Assembly: GCA_964351495.1 (NCBI GenBank)
Contig: CAYGOC010000001.1
Location: 62,001 to 126,000 of the forward strand
DNA from: CAYGOC01 sp964351495
GTDB taxonomy: Bacteria; Chlamydiota; Chlamydiia; Chlamydiales; SM23-39
Reading direction: 5' to 3'
DNA: 64,000 bases
In this document: positions 1 to 8,939 of the stretch, one piece after another
Layout of the letters: every line of letters begins with the position of its first letter
Position numbering within the stretch: position 1 is the first letter of the stretch
Made by a program: the position numbers and the translations under genes
The notes under the pieces: model-generated
The model's database searches: none
Told to the model about the DNA's origin: nothing
The model's input: the letters and a program-made list of their open reading frames with translations, nothing else

Positions 1-154
1 CCCAAAAGCGGTGGGATTTTTCTGCTAAAGGAAGAATTCTTCTGTAAATCCTTTTTTCCAAGTAGGCAATCAAAAGGGTAACAAAAACAATACCGAAAGC
101 ACCTACTGCCCAACCGTAATCTCGAAAAAGCCAGAAGTTCTTGAAAAATTCCAT
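1..154 (-). CDS. N-terminus of a membrane protein, probably MscS-like channel (partial)
   Basis: The first 51 codons of a gene that runs off the left edge. The start ATG is at 152-154. The peptide has a hydrophobic segment at about residues 13-31, followed by a basic stretch with the pattern Y-L-E-K-R-I-Y-R-R. A single helix followed by such an arginine-rich turn and a K-S-x-x-x-W segment is reminiscent of the start of small mechanosensitive ion channels of the MscS family, which release solutes on osmotic downshock. This is family resemblance over a very short stretch, so the assignment is tentative; any other inner-membrane protein remains possible. Confidence 0.4.
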   Translation of the reverse strand, partial: MEFFKNFWLFRDYGWAVGAFGIVFVTLLIAYLEKRIYRRILPLAEKSHRFW

Positions 155-270
155 GCAAAACACCGCCCTCTTTAGCAAATGATCCTAAAGATAGTATAAC
201 TCTTAGATAGCTGCAAGCGAAGCTCTTTCTTTTTTTAAATGCTTTAAGCATCTTTCCACAAAAAAACTAA

Positions 271-495
271 AAAACACCTTGGAATTCAGCCAAAAAAGAC
301 CTGTTTTTACCTTGGAATCTAGCCATGTTTAAGAGAATCATTGACTTCCATTTAAACCAATGGAAAACCGCACGTTTTTCTTCTTTAAACTACTCTATAT
401 TAGACAAACTGGATTCAAGACCCTTATATGCAGCAGCGTCTTTGGCACATCCTTCTCAAAAAGAAGCGCTTTTCTATTTAGTTAGAGAAGCTTGA
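271..495 (+). other. Gene-poor 384-bp stretch (155-538) with a short ORF or gene remnant and an imperfect direct repeat
   Basis: Between the divergent genes ending at 154 and starting at 539 there is no recognised gene. One frame is open from 271 to the TGA at 493-495. Its first ATG is at 325, preceded by no clear ribosome binding site, giving a 56-residue peptide that ends in an Ala/His/Pro/Leu-rich tail. Two near-identical 16-base copies (276-291 and 309-324, differing at two positions) lie 33 bases apart. In the open frame they encode P-W-N-S-A and P-W-N-L-A eleven residues apart. This could be a decayed repeat-containing gene or a small real gene. I do not recognise it. Confidence 0.3.
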
Positions 496-538
496 ACTTC
501 TAAAAATTTCTTGCTATTTCCTGAAAAGATATTTTACT

Positions 539-1831
539 GTGAGGAGAATGGACAAAGCAAAAAAGCTAAACCTTCTTAAGTGGCTTGTCTGGAGCCTAGC
601 CGTTGGCTTTTACTGCTATGAGTTTATCATCCGGGTAGCTCCTAGCATTATGATTCCAGAACTCACTCAAGCATTTGACCTAAATGCAGCAGAAGTGGGT
701 ACCTTAGCTGCTATCTATCTGTACGTATATGCTCCTATGCAGATTCCTGTAGGGATTTTAACCGACCACTTCGGCGCTAGAAAGCTGCTTACCTTTGCCT
801 CTATTGTAGCTGGATTAGGAAGCCTTTTATTCGGTATAGCTCCTCATGAGTGGATTGCGGGTTGGGGACGTTTTTTCATGGGAATGGGCTCTGCTTTTGG
901 TTTTGTGGGTATGGTCTATATAAGCTCTCACTGGTTTTCTAAAGAGAAGATGGCCTTTCTTATAGGAATAGGTAACTCACTCGGAATGTTTGGGGCTTTT
1001 ATAGGCCAAGGTCCTTTAAGTATTTTTGTCCGCTCTTTTGGATGGAGGCTAGCTTCCATTCAAATAGGAATTTTAGGGATCCTTTTGGGAGTTATTATCT
1101 TTTTTATCGTCCGAAACGATCCCCCTTCTCTCGCTAAAAAAGAGCAAGAAAAACGGGATAACACCCCTTCTTTACTCCACTATTTAAAGCTTGTTACTAA
1201 AAGTAAACAAAGTTGGATTAACGCTTGTGCTAGCCTTTGTTTTTATAGCATAACGGTTGCCTTTGCAGGTCTTTGGGGTATCCCCTTTTTAGAAGAAGCT
1301 TATGGTGTATCTAAAAGCTTTGCCAGCTTTGCTATTTCCATGATTTTTGTAGGATGGATGGTTGGAGGGCCCTTAATAGGCACCTACTCAGACAGACTAA
1401 GTAAAAGAAAACCACTTCTTCTTTTTTCTTTAAGTATGAGTCTTCTTTTCTTATCCGTGGTTATATACCTAACTTCTATTCCTCCTATTTTTTTGTTTTT
1501 TCTCCTCTTTTTTCTTGGGTTTTTCTCTTCGGGACAACTTTTACAATACAGCATAGCCATTGAAAACAACCCTCATGAAGCAAAAGGAACAGCTATAGCC
1601 TTTACCAATTTTTTAACGATGTTAGGAGGGGCTATCACGCAACCTTTAGTAGGATTTTTACTCGACATGAATGGATCTTTGAGCATCATGAAGACTCCCT
1701 ACTACTCCTCTTATGATTATAAGATAGCCCTAACGGTTTTTCCGATTTTGGTGATTCTCTCTATTCTTTTAAATCTTCTAGTCCAAGAAAAAGACCAAAA
1801 ACACTCCTCAAAGCCGGATCTTCCCATCTAA
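539..1831 (+). CDS. Major facilitator superfamily transporter
   Basis: A 430-residue inner-membrane secondary transporter with about twelve hydrophobic helices in two halves of six. The loop between helices 2 and 3 (about residues 72-83) carries a clear MFS motif A variant, G-x-L-T-D-x-x-G-x-R-K. The conserved R-V-A-P near residue 32 and the W-x-x-x-E/K-x-x-A-F-x-x-G motif in helices 4-5 resemble the sugar-acid and anion symporter branch of the family found in many intracellular bacteria; the substrate cannot be read from sequence. The start is either GTG at 539 or ATG at 548; an AGGAG lies directly before the ATG but too close for normal spacing. The stop overlaps the stop of the convergent next gene by four bases. 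Confidence 0.85.
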   Translation: MRRMDKAKKLNLLKWLVWSLAVGFYCYEFIIRVAPSIMIPELTQAFDLNAAEVGTLAAIYLYVYAPMQIPVGILTDHFGARKLLTFASIVAGLGSLLFGIAPHEWIAGWGRFFMGMGSAFGFVGMVYISSHWFSKEKMAFLIGIGNSLGMFGAFIGQGPLSIFVRSFGWRLASIQIGILGILLGVIIFFIVRNDPPSLAKKEQEKRDNTPSLLHYLKLVTKSKQSWINACASLCFYSITVAFAGLWGIPFLEEAYGVSKSFASFAISMIFVGWMVGGPLIGTYSDRLSKRKPLLLFSLSMSLLFLSVVIYLTSIPPIFLFFLLFFLGFFSSGQLLQYSIAIENNPHEAKGTAIAFTNFLTMLGGAITQPLVGFLLDMNGSLSIMKTPYYSSYDYKIALTVFPILVILSILLNLLVQEKDQKHSSKPDLPI

Positions 1832-2100
1832 AAAGGCTCGTAAGAAAACTCCAGCTCAAACGCTTTCGGGCCTATTTTTTTCTCCTTTTTAGGAATAACG
1901 GCTATATAAACGGTCTTTTTCTTAGTTAAGATAGTATATCCTCCCTCTATACGAACAATCTCTTCAATCAGATCTGCGCTAGATAAGTACTGAAAAAGCT
2001 CTTTACTCTGTAAAATAGCCTCTATCTCTTTTATGCCCTGATATAAAGGGGGAAGGCTTGTAAAGCTGCAGAAAAGTAGTAAGAAAAAAATAGCTCTCAT
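1828..2100 (-). CDS. Small exported hypothetical protein
   Basis: About 90 residues beginning with a Sec-type signal peptide: M-R followed by a Phe/Leu-rich core, then a cleavage-like region at about residues 15-18. The rest is a mixed charged domain with several short beta-type segments. The ATG at 2098-2100 is preferred to an upstream in-frame ATG at 2130 because an AGGAA ribosome binding site sits six bases before it and the signal peptide then starts at the N-terminus. The gene is convergent with, and overlaps by four bases, the MFS gene. No known domain recognised; probably periplasmic. Confidence 0.55.
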   Translation of the reverse strand: MRAIFFLLLFCSFTSLPPLYQGIKEIEAILQSKELFQYLSSADLIEEIVRIEGGYTILTKKKTVYIAVIPKKEKKIGPKAFELEFSYEPF

Positions 2101-2164
2101 GAAAATTCCTTTTTTTATTATGTAAAACAACTACTATTGTAAAAGAAAAAAACAAAAACTCTCA

Positions 2165-2572
2165 ATGAGCCTGAAAAAAGAAACCATAGAAGCCTTAAAA
2201 AAACGAATGTTCTCTCTTCATATTTTTGAAGAGGATCTTGTGGAAAAATTTATCTTAGGTTCTGGAAAAGGAGGGCAAAAGGTAAACAAAACAAACTCTT
2301 GTGTCTACTTAAAGCATCTTCCTTCCAACATAGAAGTAAAGTGTCAAAAAGAGAGATCAAGAACCCTAAATCGATACTTAGCTAGGAAAATGCTCTGTGA
2401 AAAACTAGAAGAAAAAGAGAAAGGCCTAGAAACCGAGAGAAAAAAGCAAATAGCCAAGATTCGCAAGCAAAAAAAAAGAAGATCCAAAAAGACCCAAGAA
2501 AAGCTCCTTCAAGCCAAAAAGCACCTCTCCCAGAAAAAAAACCTAAGAAAGCCCCCCTCAGAAGAAAACTAA
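2165..2572 (+). CDS. GGQ-domain release-factor-like protein (ribosome rescue, MTRFR/ArfB type)
   Basis: A 135-residue protein consisting of a class I release factor catalytic domain without any codon-recognition domains. The G-G-Q motif that triggers peptidyl-tRNA hydrolysis is at residues 36-38, followed by the family's K-V-N-K-T-N and V-x-x-x-H segments. The C-terminus (about residues 80-130) is very rich in Lys and Arg, as in ArfB and the MTRFR (C12orf65) group, where the tail enters the ribosome or binds the large subunit. Expected role: release of peptides from stalled ribosomes or split 50S particles. The long linker and the R-I/K-R-K-Q-K-x-R-R pattern resemble MTRFR-type proteins more than E. 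coli ArfB. Full-length prfA/prfB would be about 360 residues, so this is not a canonical release factor. Confidence 0.8.
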   Translation: MSLKKETIEALKKRMFSLHIFEEDLVEKFILGSGKGGQKVNKTNSCVYLKHLPSNIEVKCQKERSRTLNRYLARKMLCEKLEEKEKGLETERKKQIAKIRKQKKRRSKKTQEKLLQAKKHLSQKKNLRKPPSEEN

Positions 2573-2579
2573 AGAAAGA

Positions 2580-5500
2580 CTATTGTTTTTTTTCTTCTTC
2601 TCGAGCAAAACTCTGAACATACCTTTCTGAGAAAAGGGACATTAAAAGATGAGAAGGGCTAACAGGTTTAGTTCGATCTTCTATATTTCGACTTATATCT
2701 AATAATTCTGCAACTAAAGTACTTTCAATACCATCTTCTCCCATTTCATCTCTTTGCAACAAAATAGGATTACCTCCGCCAAAAAAAGGTAAATTAAAAA
2801 AATCCGGGGTTAAGGACCCATATCCATTTCTAATGATCCATTCAAATACTAAACTAGGCAGATCATTTTCTATCTCAGGATAAGACCAACCATCCTCACC
2901 TCGATAATCTTTAGCCAAAAACTCTCCTAGTTGTCGCTCTTCCTCTTCAGCCGATTCACTAAGTCCTAGCTCTGCCAAAAATGAACTACAATCTGCATTG
3001 TTTTTGCCTAATTTTTCCAGTTTTTCGAAAAAATACATGAAAGCAGAAGCAAAAAGACGAAACGGTGCCTCTGGTTCATGAATTACCGCAGAAACTTCCC
3101 TATAAGTTTTTTCAACAGCTCTAGCTGCTGTTCTGTCATACATATTCCCACGTTGTTGAGCATTCATTACTACTACTTCCAAAGAACTCCCGGAGGAAAT
3201 TTGTCTAAGCAGAGCTTTAAAAGATTGTTCGTAATCTGCAGAATAACCCCCATGAAAGTCCCTCACAAACTCCGCATCTCTGCCCACTTCAAATTTTATG
3301 GTAGAAACTAACTGCACAAGACTTAAAGGAGGTCTCAGTTCTTTCTGCGCTCTTTCTAAGAAAAAACCCTTTGGATATACCGCCCCCCTCTCAAAGACAG
3401 ATGTATAAAGCCCTTCCTGAATCTCCATTAAATAACTATTAAAACCTTTGATACAAAAACCCCTTGGATGCGCTATTCCTGCAAGCTTTTTCAAAACAGA
3501 TTCTGCTTTTTTAGGATCTATATTAGAGCCTTCGTCTAAACTACAAATAAACTGTACGATCTGTCCAAAAATCAAAATAGCCTGCTTAAAGATAGCTCCC
3601 CCTGAAATAAGATCCTCCTCTATCCTATCTTTATGCCTCACGTTATCTCTTTCTGTTTTAGAAAACTGCGCTAAAACGCCAGGAAGCACATTACCTTTCA
3701 AATTTTGCATCCATGTATTCTTAATTTCCTCCGTAGCTTTTCTATAAACGCTACTTTGTTCCAAACGTGCGCAAATAACAGAGATAAGAACTCTAAAAGG
3801 GAGAGTAGAGGAGCTATATCCCTCTTCATCTGTATAAGATTTAAGATACATTCTAGAGATGTGGGTAAATAGCTCATCTTTTTTAGGAGCATACCGGTGA
3901 TCAGATAAATCAATACTTTGAATAGCATCTCCTCCTATTCCTGCATTTTGAATGCGAGCTTGATCAGAAAAAACGGTCGTAAAAAACTGTGAAACTAGAT
4001 CTACCTTACCTTGCTTTTTCGGGTATTTCCGGAAAAAGGAACTCAAAGAAGCCTTATCAAGCTTAGTGACCCAAAGAAAAGCGATTATGTCCTCCGGAAG
4101 TGGTTCAATATTGCTTTCAAAAATCTTGCTGGTTGGAGCCATTAAAGAAAGAGAATTCACCAATCTCCTAATAAAACTCTCCGTAAAATCAACCCTAGAT
4201 CCTATTTTTACCCCCTGAAGGTTTTCTCCAAAAGCTTTCCTAACTTTATCACCATAAGAATCTGTTGTTTGATAGGCAACATATCCCGATGCTAAACCTA
4301 TATAATTTCTAATATCAGGAACTCTTTCTAGGAAATCTAAAGCTTCTTTTTGTGCCACCTTATTTTTCAACAATCGATAATTCTGGAGCGTTTCTCTAAG
4401 GGGCCCGAGCTCTGCTTGTCCTTTTCTAATGCTTTCTTGGATTTCTATCTCCAAGGGAGCTATAAAATCCTGAGTCTCTATTTCTTCGGGCACACTATTT
4501 GTTTCACGAAAATGCATAATAGAATCTTCTATAGGTCTTTTTGCCTTACTCAAATTGCAATTTGGATAATCTCTAAAAACTTGATCAATTAATTGAAATC
4601 TTGTTTCTTTTTCCTCAACAAAATTTCTAAATATCCTAGAGAAAAAGTCAAACGATCTATGGGAAAGAATCGTTTCCCATTGCGCTTCAAAGCTAAGGCC
4701 TTTCAATTGTAAGTTTGGATACCTTGGAATCATTCTTTCTGTAAGTATGTAGGTTGACTGAAAAGCGTAGTTCAACTTTCTTAACTGATCTTCAGACATG
4801 TTGGCCAATATACCTATAACCTTATCATCCGAATCTTCCAAAGATGTTACTCTCTTAACCTTGTTTAACTGGTCTATCAAGGCTATTTCCTCAAAAATCT
4901 TATTTAATTTTTCCTTTAAGGCTGTTGCAAACTTTTGGGCACGAATGCTTTTTTCGTCTGTAGGATTAGCCGAATACTCAACTTGAATTGATACAGAATT
5001 AGGCATATAAGCATAAAAAGGAGCTCTAGGATTTTCTCTTGTAACTAACTCTTCGTAAAAAAACTTCTCTAGAGATTCTTCGGAAAAACCAAAAATATTT
5101 TCCGATTTTACCAAAAGCTCTAAAAGCTCTTCTGCTTCTTGAATTAGATTCCTATTACTATTGTTACCAAGACTCTTCCAAAGTTTATTTACTCTAGCTC
5201 TGTTTTTTAGGGCCTCCCCTAACTGAATTTCGAGCTCTTTTTTCCTTTCGGTATTCTTTTCTTTGTCTAGTTTTTTTCTAATGCCTTTCTCGACTTTCTC
5301 GTACTTACCTTCTTTAACCTCTCCATCTTTTCCAAGTCCCCCCAATACTTTGACTTCGTATTTATTTAAAAAAGCTTTAAGAAGTTCTCGATTTCTATCT
5401 TTCAAGCCTCTAATTGCCACAAAAAGAGCTGTCTGAACTTTAAAAATGAGATGCAATCCCTTAGAACCCACGGAAATTTTTGTAAGGTTTTCCCCTTTTT

Positions 5501-7730
5501 GAATAAGTCCATTGAAAGCTTCTTCTTCTTGAAGAATATTTAAAAACTTTCCAAAAGACTCTTTTGTGCTTTCTACTGCAAAAAATAATCTTGAAATGAC
5601 AGGTAAAGTAGGCTCTTCTTCTCCCAAGAGGCTCACTAATATTTTGTTATCTTCCAAAGAAAGCTCTTCTAAAAAGCCTTCATTTTTGAAAAACTTTTTG
5701 AAGACATCTGAAGGGTTTTTCTCAGAAAACATTTTTTGCAAAATTTTCTTGTATAAGTGCGACAGATTCTCAAGCTTTATAGTCTCATATTTGCGACTAA
5801 TTGGATGAACCCCGCCTCCAGTAAAAGAACTGAATTTTTCTAAATTTTCTAAAATCGTCTCCTTTTTGTGGTAGCGTATAGTATCAGAAAAAATATCAGC
5901 TGCATGATCTGGGCATTGTTGTTTTATCAGAAAAAACAACTCCCAAGCAGCTCTTTTTTCTTCTGGGGATAGTTTTAGGGAGACAAAAAAGCGACTCTTT
6001 TCTTGGCAAAATTCCCTAAACTTTTTAGCTCTTGTTGAATCTAATTTCTGAAATTTTCCGTAAATAATTTTTTCTTCTGATCTTAACTTCCTAACGACCG
6101 CCTTCTTTGGTAGTAAAAGACCCTCTCTAAAAAAGCTTTCTAGATCTTCTTGAGAAAAAGCCCCAGGAGTAATCAAACTCTCACCTAATAAAGAAAGTAA
6201 AATCCGAAAACTCCAGTAATCGCTTTGCTTATTGCTTTTTCTTGAAGGATTAGGAATAAACTCAAAACCACCTAATTTCCTTGAACTACGCCTCAAAATC
6301 ACAGGAGGATTGTTGTTATATAAATTTTGATAGGCCTGATTTATTGCTGCTATTTGAGTTTCTTCTTGCAAAGCATCTAAAGCAAAAGCAGGAAGAGCGC
6401 TTTCCCTTAATTCTATCCCTTTTTGGGTAGCCTCGTAATTCAAACCATATTCAAAAAAAAGACCTTCAGTTTGTTCTATATTTTCGTGAAAAACAAAAAA
6501 AGTTCCATCTCCCCGGTCATGCTCATAAGAAGTAAACTTAGGAAAACCAGGAAAAACCCCGCTTAGAATAAGCAGGTTTCCAAGATTTTTAGCGTAAGAG
6601 AAAAGCTTTGGAACTAAATGCTCTTGTAGTTGCTGCAGTTCCTTTTTACGAGACATTAAGTCTCTAAAATTTTTCGTTGCTTGAGCTTCCGTAAACTCCT
6701 TTTGAGCTCTTACTACTTTTGAAAAAACTTCAGCCTTCTCCGGATTTAGAGAAAGTCTTGTCTTCTCAGATTGAATAAAAGCAGGCTCCCTAAAAGGCTG
6801 CAAAGCCTTTAACCTCTTTTCTAACTCCTCTTTTTCCTTAAGAAGTGCTTGTTTTTGTTCCTGAAGAGGCTTTAACTCACTTTCTAAGTTGGTTAGATTT
6901 CCTTTTTGCGTTTGAATTTGCTTACGTAACCCTTGTAAAGGCTTTTTTTTCTCTTTATTAGCTAGTCTAAGCTTCTCGTTTAATTGACTTAAATTGCCTT
7001 CTAAAGTTTTCTTATCTTGAAAAATATCAGGATATTGTCGAGCCGTGTCTTTAAACTCTTCGTGTTTTTGTACTAAGAAACGCTTTTTTTCCTGAAGTGA
7101 TTCGATACGTTCCTCTAAACTTGCTTTTTCGGTCTGTTTTTCCTTCTTTTTTGATTCTAGTTGATGTGTTTCATCTTGAATTTCATCTTTAAAAACTTGT
7201 TCTTGGTTCTTTTCTAGCTTTTTTGTTAAACTACCAATCTCTATTTCTAGGCTTTCTAGTTCTCTTATAGATTCTTTTAATCTCACTGTTTCCATAAAAG
7301 CTCTATCATAACTAGCACGTTTAGTACATTCTTCTTCTAAGCTGTTTTTTAAGCCATCTATTTGGTCCTTTGTACTTTTAGAGCTATTTTTAAGTTCTTG
7401 AAGTTTTCCCTTTTGGCTTTCTAAAAAGACATTCCTTTCGTTAAAAAAATCTGTAATAAGAGAATGAAAAGAAGACCCCTGTTCAGAAACGGTTACAGTA
7501 AACTCCCTATTTTTATTCGTATCTACAAAAACTCCCTTTCCCATCATCCGGAGGTTCTCTGCCGACCTATCTTCAAACTTATAGGTAAAACGCTTCCCGG
7601 CAAAGGCACTTGAAGAAAAAAGCCTTATAAATCTTTCTTCCTCTTGAGCATCTTCTATTTGAAAAGTATAGCTTTGTGGAGAAGAAGAACCAAAAAGAAA
7701 CTGTCTTCCCCATTGAAAAAACGCTATCAT
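2580..7730 (-). CDS. Giant (1716-residue) coiled-coil protein of unknown function
   Basis: One of the largest genes in the window. The first 90 residues form a mixed alpha/beta region; about residues 95-320 are a strongly heptad-like, Glu/Lys/Gln/Leu-rich coiled coil. The remaining 1,400 residues are largely helical, with no transmembrane segment, no signal peptide and no recognisable enzyme motif. It starts ten bases after the stop of the upstream coiled-coil gene (7740-8777), so the two are probably co-transcribed. Large coiled-coil proteins without export signals are frequent among chlamydial type III substrates and structural proteins, but nothing here proves secretion. A lineage-specific origin is inferred from the absence of any familiar domain. 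Function unknown. Confidence 0.7.
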   Translation of the reverse strand: MIAFFQWGRQFLFGSSSPQSYTFQIEDAQEEERFIRLFSSSAFAGKRFTYKFEDRSAENLRMMGKGVFVDTNKNREFTVTVSEQGSSFHSLITDFFNERNVFLESQKGKLQELKNSSKSTKDQIDGLKNSLEEECTKRASYDRAFMETVRLKESIRELESLEIEIGSLTKKLEKNQEQVFKDEIQDETHQLESKKKEKQTEKASLEERIESLQEKKRFLVQKHEEFKDTARQYPDIFQDKKTLEGNLSQLNEKLRLANKEKKKPLQGLRKQIQTQKGNLTNLESELKPLQEQKQALLKEKEELEKRLKALQPFREPAFIQSEKTRLSLNPEKAEVFSKVVRAQKEFTEAQATKNFRDLMSRKKELQQLQEHLVPKLFSYAKNLGNLLILSGVFPGFPKFTSYEHDRGDGTFFVFHENIEQTEGLFFEYGLNYEATQKGIELRESALPAFALDALQEETQIAAINQAYQNLYNNNPPVILRRSSRKLGGFEFIPNPSRKSNKQSDYWSFRILLSLLGESLITPGAFSQEDLESFFREGLLLPKKAVVRKLRSEEKIIYGKFQKLDSTRAKKFREFCQEKSRFFVSLKLSPEEKRAAWELFFLIKQQCPDHAADIFSDTIRYHKKETILENLEKFSSFTGGGVHPISRKYETIKLENLSHLYKKILQKMFSEKNPSDVFKKFFKNEGFLEELSLEDNKILVSLLGEEEPTLPVISRLFFAVESTKESFGKFLNILQEEEAFNGLIQKGENLTKISVGSKGLHLIFKVQTALFVAIRGLKDRNRELLKAFLNKYEVKVLGGLGKDGEVKEGKYEKVEKGIRKKLDKEKNTERKKELEIQLGEALKNRARVNKLWKSLGNNSNRNLIQEAEELLELLVKSENIFGFSEESLEKFFYEELVTRENPRAPFYAYMPNSVSIQVEYSANPTDEKSIRAQKFATALKEKLNKIFEEIALIDQLNKVKRVTSLEDSDDKVIGILANMSEDQLRKLNYAFQSTYILTERMIPRYPNLQLKGLSFEAQWETILSHRSFDFFSRIFRNFVEEKETRFQLIDQVFRDYPNCNLSKAKRPIEDSIMHFRETNSVPEEIETQDFIAPLEIEIQESIRKGQAELGPLRETLQNYRLLKNKVAQKEALDFLERVPDIRNYIGLASGYVAYQTTDSYGDKVRKAFGENLQGVKIGSRVDFTESFIRRLVNSLSLMAPTSKIFESNIEPLPEDIIAFLWVTKLDKASLSSFFRKYPKKQGKVDLVSQFFTTVFSDQARIQNAGIGGDAIQSIDLSDHRYAPKKDELFTHISRMYLKSYTDEEGYSSSTLPFRVLISVICARLEQSSVYRKATEEIKNTWMQNLKGNVLPGVLAQFSKTERDNVRHKDRIEEDLISGGAIFKQAILIFGQIVQFICSLDEGSNIDPKKAESVLKKLAGIAHPRGFCIKGFNSYLMEIQEGLYTSVFERGAVYPKGFFLERAQKELRPPLSLVQLVSTIKFEVGRDAEFVRDFHGGYSADYEQSFKALLRQISSGSSLEVVVMNAQQRGNMYDRTAARAVEKTYREVSAVIHEPEAPFRLFASAFMYFFEKLEKLGKNNADCSSFLAELGLSESAEEEERQLGEFLAKDYRGEDGWSYPEIENDLPSLVFEWIIRNGYGSLTPDFFNLPFFGGGNPILLQRDEMGEDGIESTLVAELLDISRNIEDRTKPVSPSHLLMSLFSERYVQSFAREEEKKQ

Positions 7731-7739
7731 AGAGACTAC

Positions 7740-8777
7740 CTATTCCTTCTTTTCTTCTTGTTGTTGTGAAATTTTTTCTATAGAATCACTTAGCGAAGAT
7801 ATAGACTTTCGTAAATCTGCTATTTTTTCGCTCGAAGATTCTATATCCGTCTGTTTTTTTAGGGATGTTTCCTGTAAAGATTGGAGCTCTGATCTTAAGA
7901 CCTCAGCCTCAGTCTGCACTCTATTTAGCTCTTCTTGCTTTTCGGAAATCTTTTGTAGAAGAGGTATTTTATCAAGATTTTCTTGAATAGAACGGTTTTT
8001 ACCGTTAAGCGCTTCTAATTCAGCGCTAAGTAATTTCTCTAATTCACTAGCAGCCGAATACTCTCTCTTTAACCCCTCTAATTCCCTTTTGAGAGCGAGG
8101 AGACTCCCTTTTTGATCCTCTCTTTCTTTTTCGCAGCTTTCTATGCGGTCTTTCAACTCTTGTATTCGCAATTTCTTTTTCGATACTTCCAGGTTCAGGT
8201 TTCCTTCGCTTTGTGATAGAAGACCTTCCAACTTATCCCTGCAAGATTGTAATTCTTTCTCGATTTTCGATAATGAAGCGTCCAAATTTCTGAAGTTTAT
8301 GGGTTGGAAACAGCTCAGTCTATACTTTAACCCAGATAATTTGATCTCTTCCCCTCGAATTTCTCCACTCAGCTCTTTAGAAACAATAAGCTTTTGCACT
8401 ACTAAAACAGTCAGCTCATCCAAAGAGACCTTAGAAAACACTCTAGTATAGTAACAATCTTCAGGAAGTTGATTCAAAGAAATAACCATTAAAACAGCAT
8501 TAAATATCGCCTGAGCTATATCTTTGACAACATCTGCGACGTTTCTAGGGACAAGTGTAAGCTTAAGATATCCGGCATACGGTTCCTTAGATGGAATAAC
8601 CTCAAACGGATTAGCTCTTCCATACGGATAACAATAAACTACCCTACATCCCCAATAACCCGCAGAAACCTGTAAAAAACCCTTTTCAAGCTTCTCTAAA
8701 GTTTGCCGGCGCCCATCGGGAGAAGTAAATAGATTTTTTTCAGGGGGTACTTGAATAGTTACGCTATTAACACTCAT
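7740..8777 (-). CDS. Coiled-coil hypothetical protein, upstream partner of the giant protein
   Basis: 345 residues. The N-terminal half (about 1-165) is globular, with many aromatic and beta-type segments and a short hydrophobic helix near residues 90-105. The C-terminal half (about 168-345) is almost entirely coiled coil, rich in Leu, Glu, Lys, Ser and Gln. It lies ten bases upstream of the 1716-residue coiled-coil gene on the same strand; both proteins could pair through their coiled coils (inference). No signal peptide is visible. Not recognised as any named family. The region upstream of its start (8778-8939) is non-coding and AT-rich. Confidence 0.65.
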   Translation of the reverse strand: MSVNSVTIQVPPEKNLFTSPDGRRQTLEKLEKGFLQVSAGYWGCRVVYCYPYGRANPFEVIPSKEPYAGYLKLTLVPRNVADVVKDIAQAIFNAVLMVISLNQLPEDCYYTRVFSKVSLDELTVLVVQKLIVSKELSGEIRGEEIKLSGLKYRLSCFQPINFRNLDASLSKIEKELQSCRDKLEGLLSQSEGNLNLEVSKKKLRIQELKDRIESCEKEREDQKGSLLALKRELEGLKREYSAASELEKLLSAELEALNGKNRSIQENLDKIPLLQKISEKQEELNRVQTEAEVLRSELQSLQETSLKKQTDIESSSEKIADLRKSISSLSDSIEKISQQQEEKKE

Positions 8778-8939
8778 AAAACCAAAATTTTCGAGCGATT
8801 TTAGCTTAAAGGAAGGTTTTTTTACAGACTTTTTTTAAGAAAAAAATTTTTACCTATTTAGTTGATTTTTTTTTAACAGGGTCTTTTATACAGAATAACT
8901 TATGAAATGGTTTGTAGGGATTTCTCTTTGATAAAAGAT

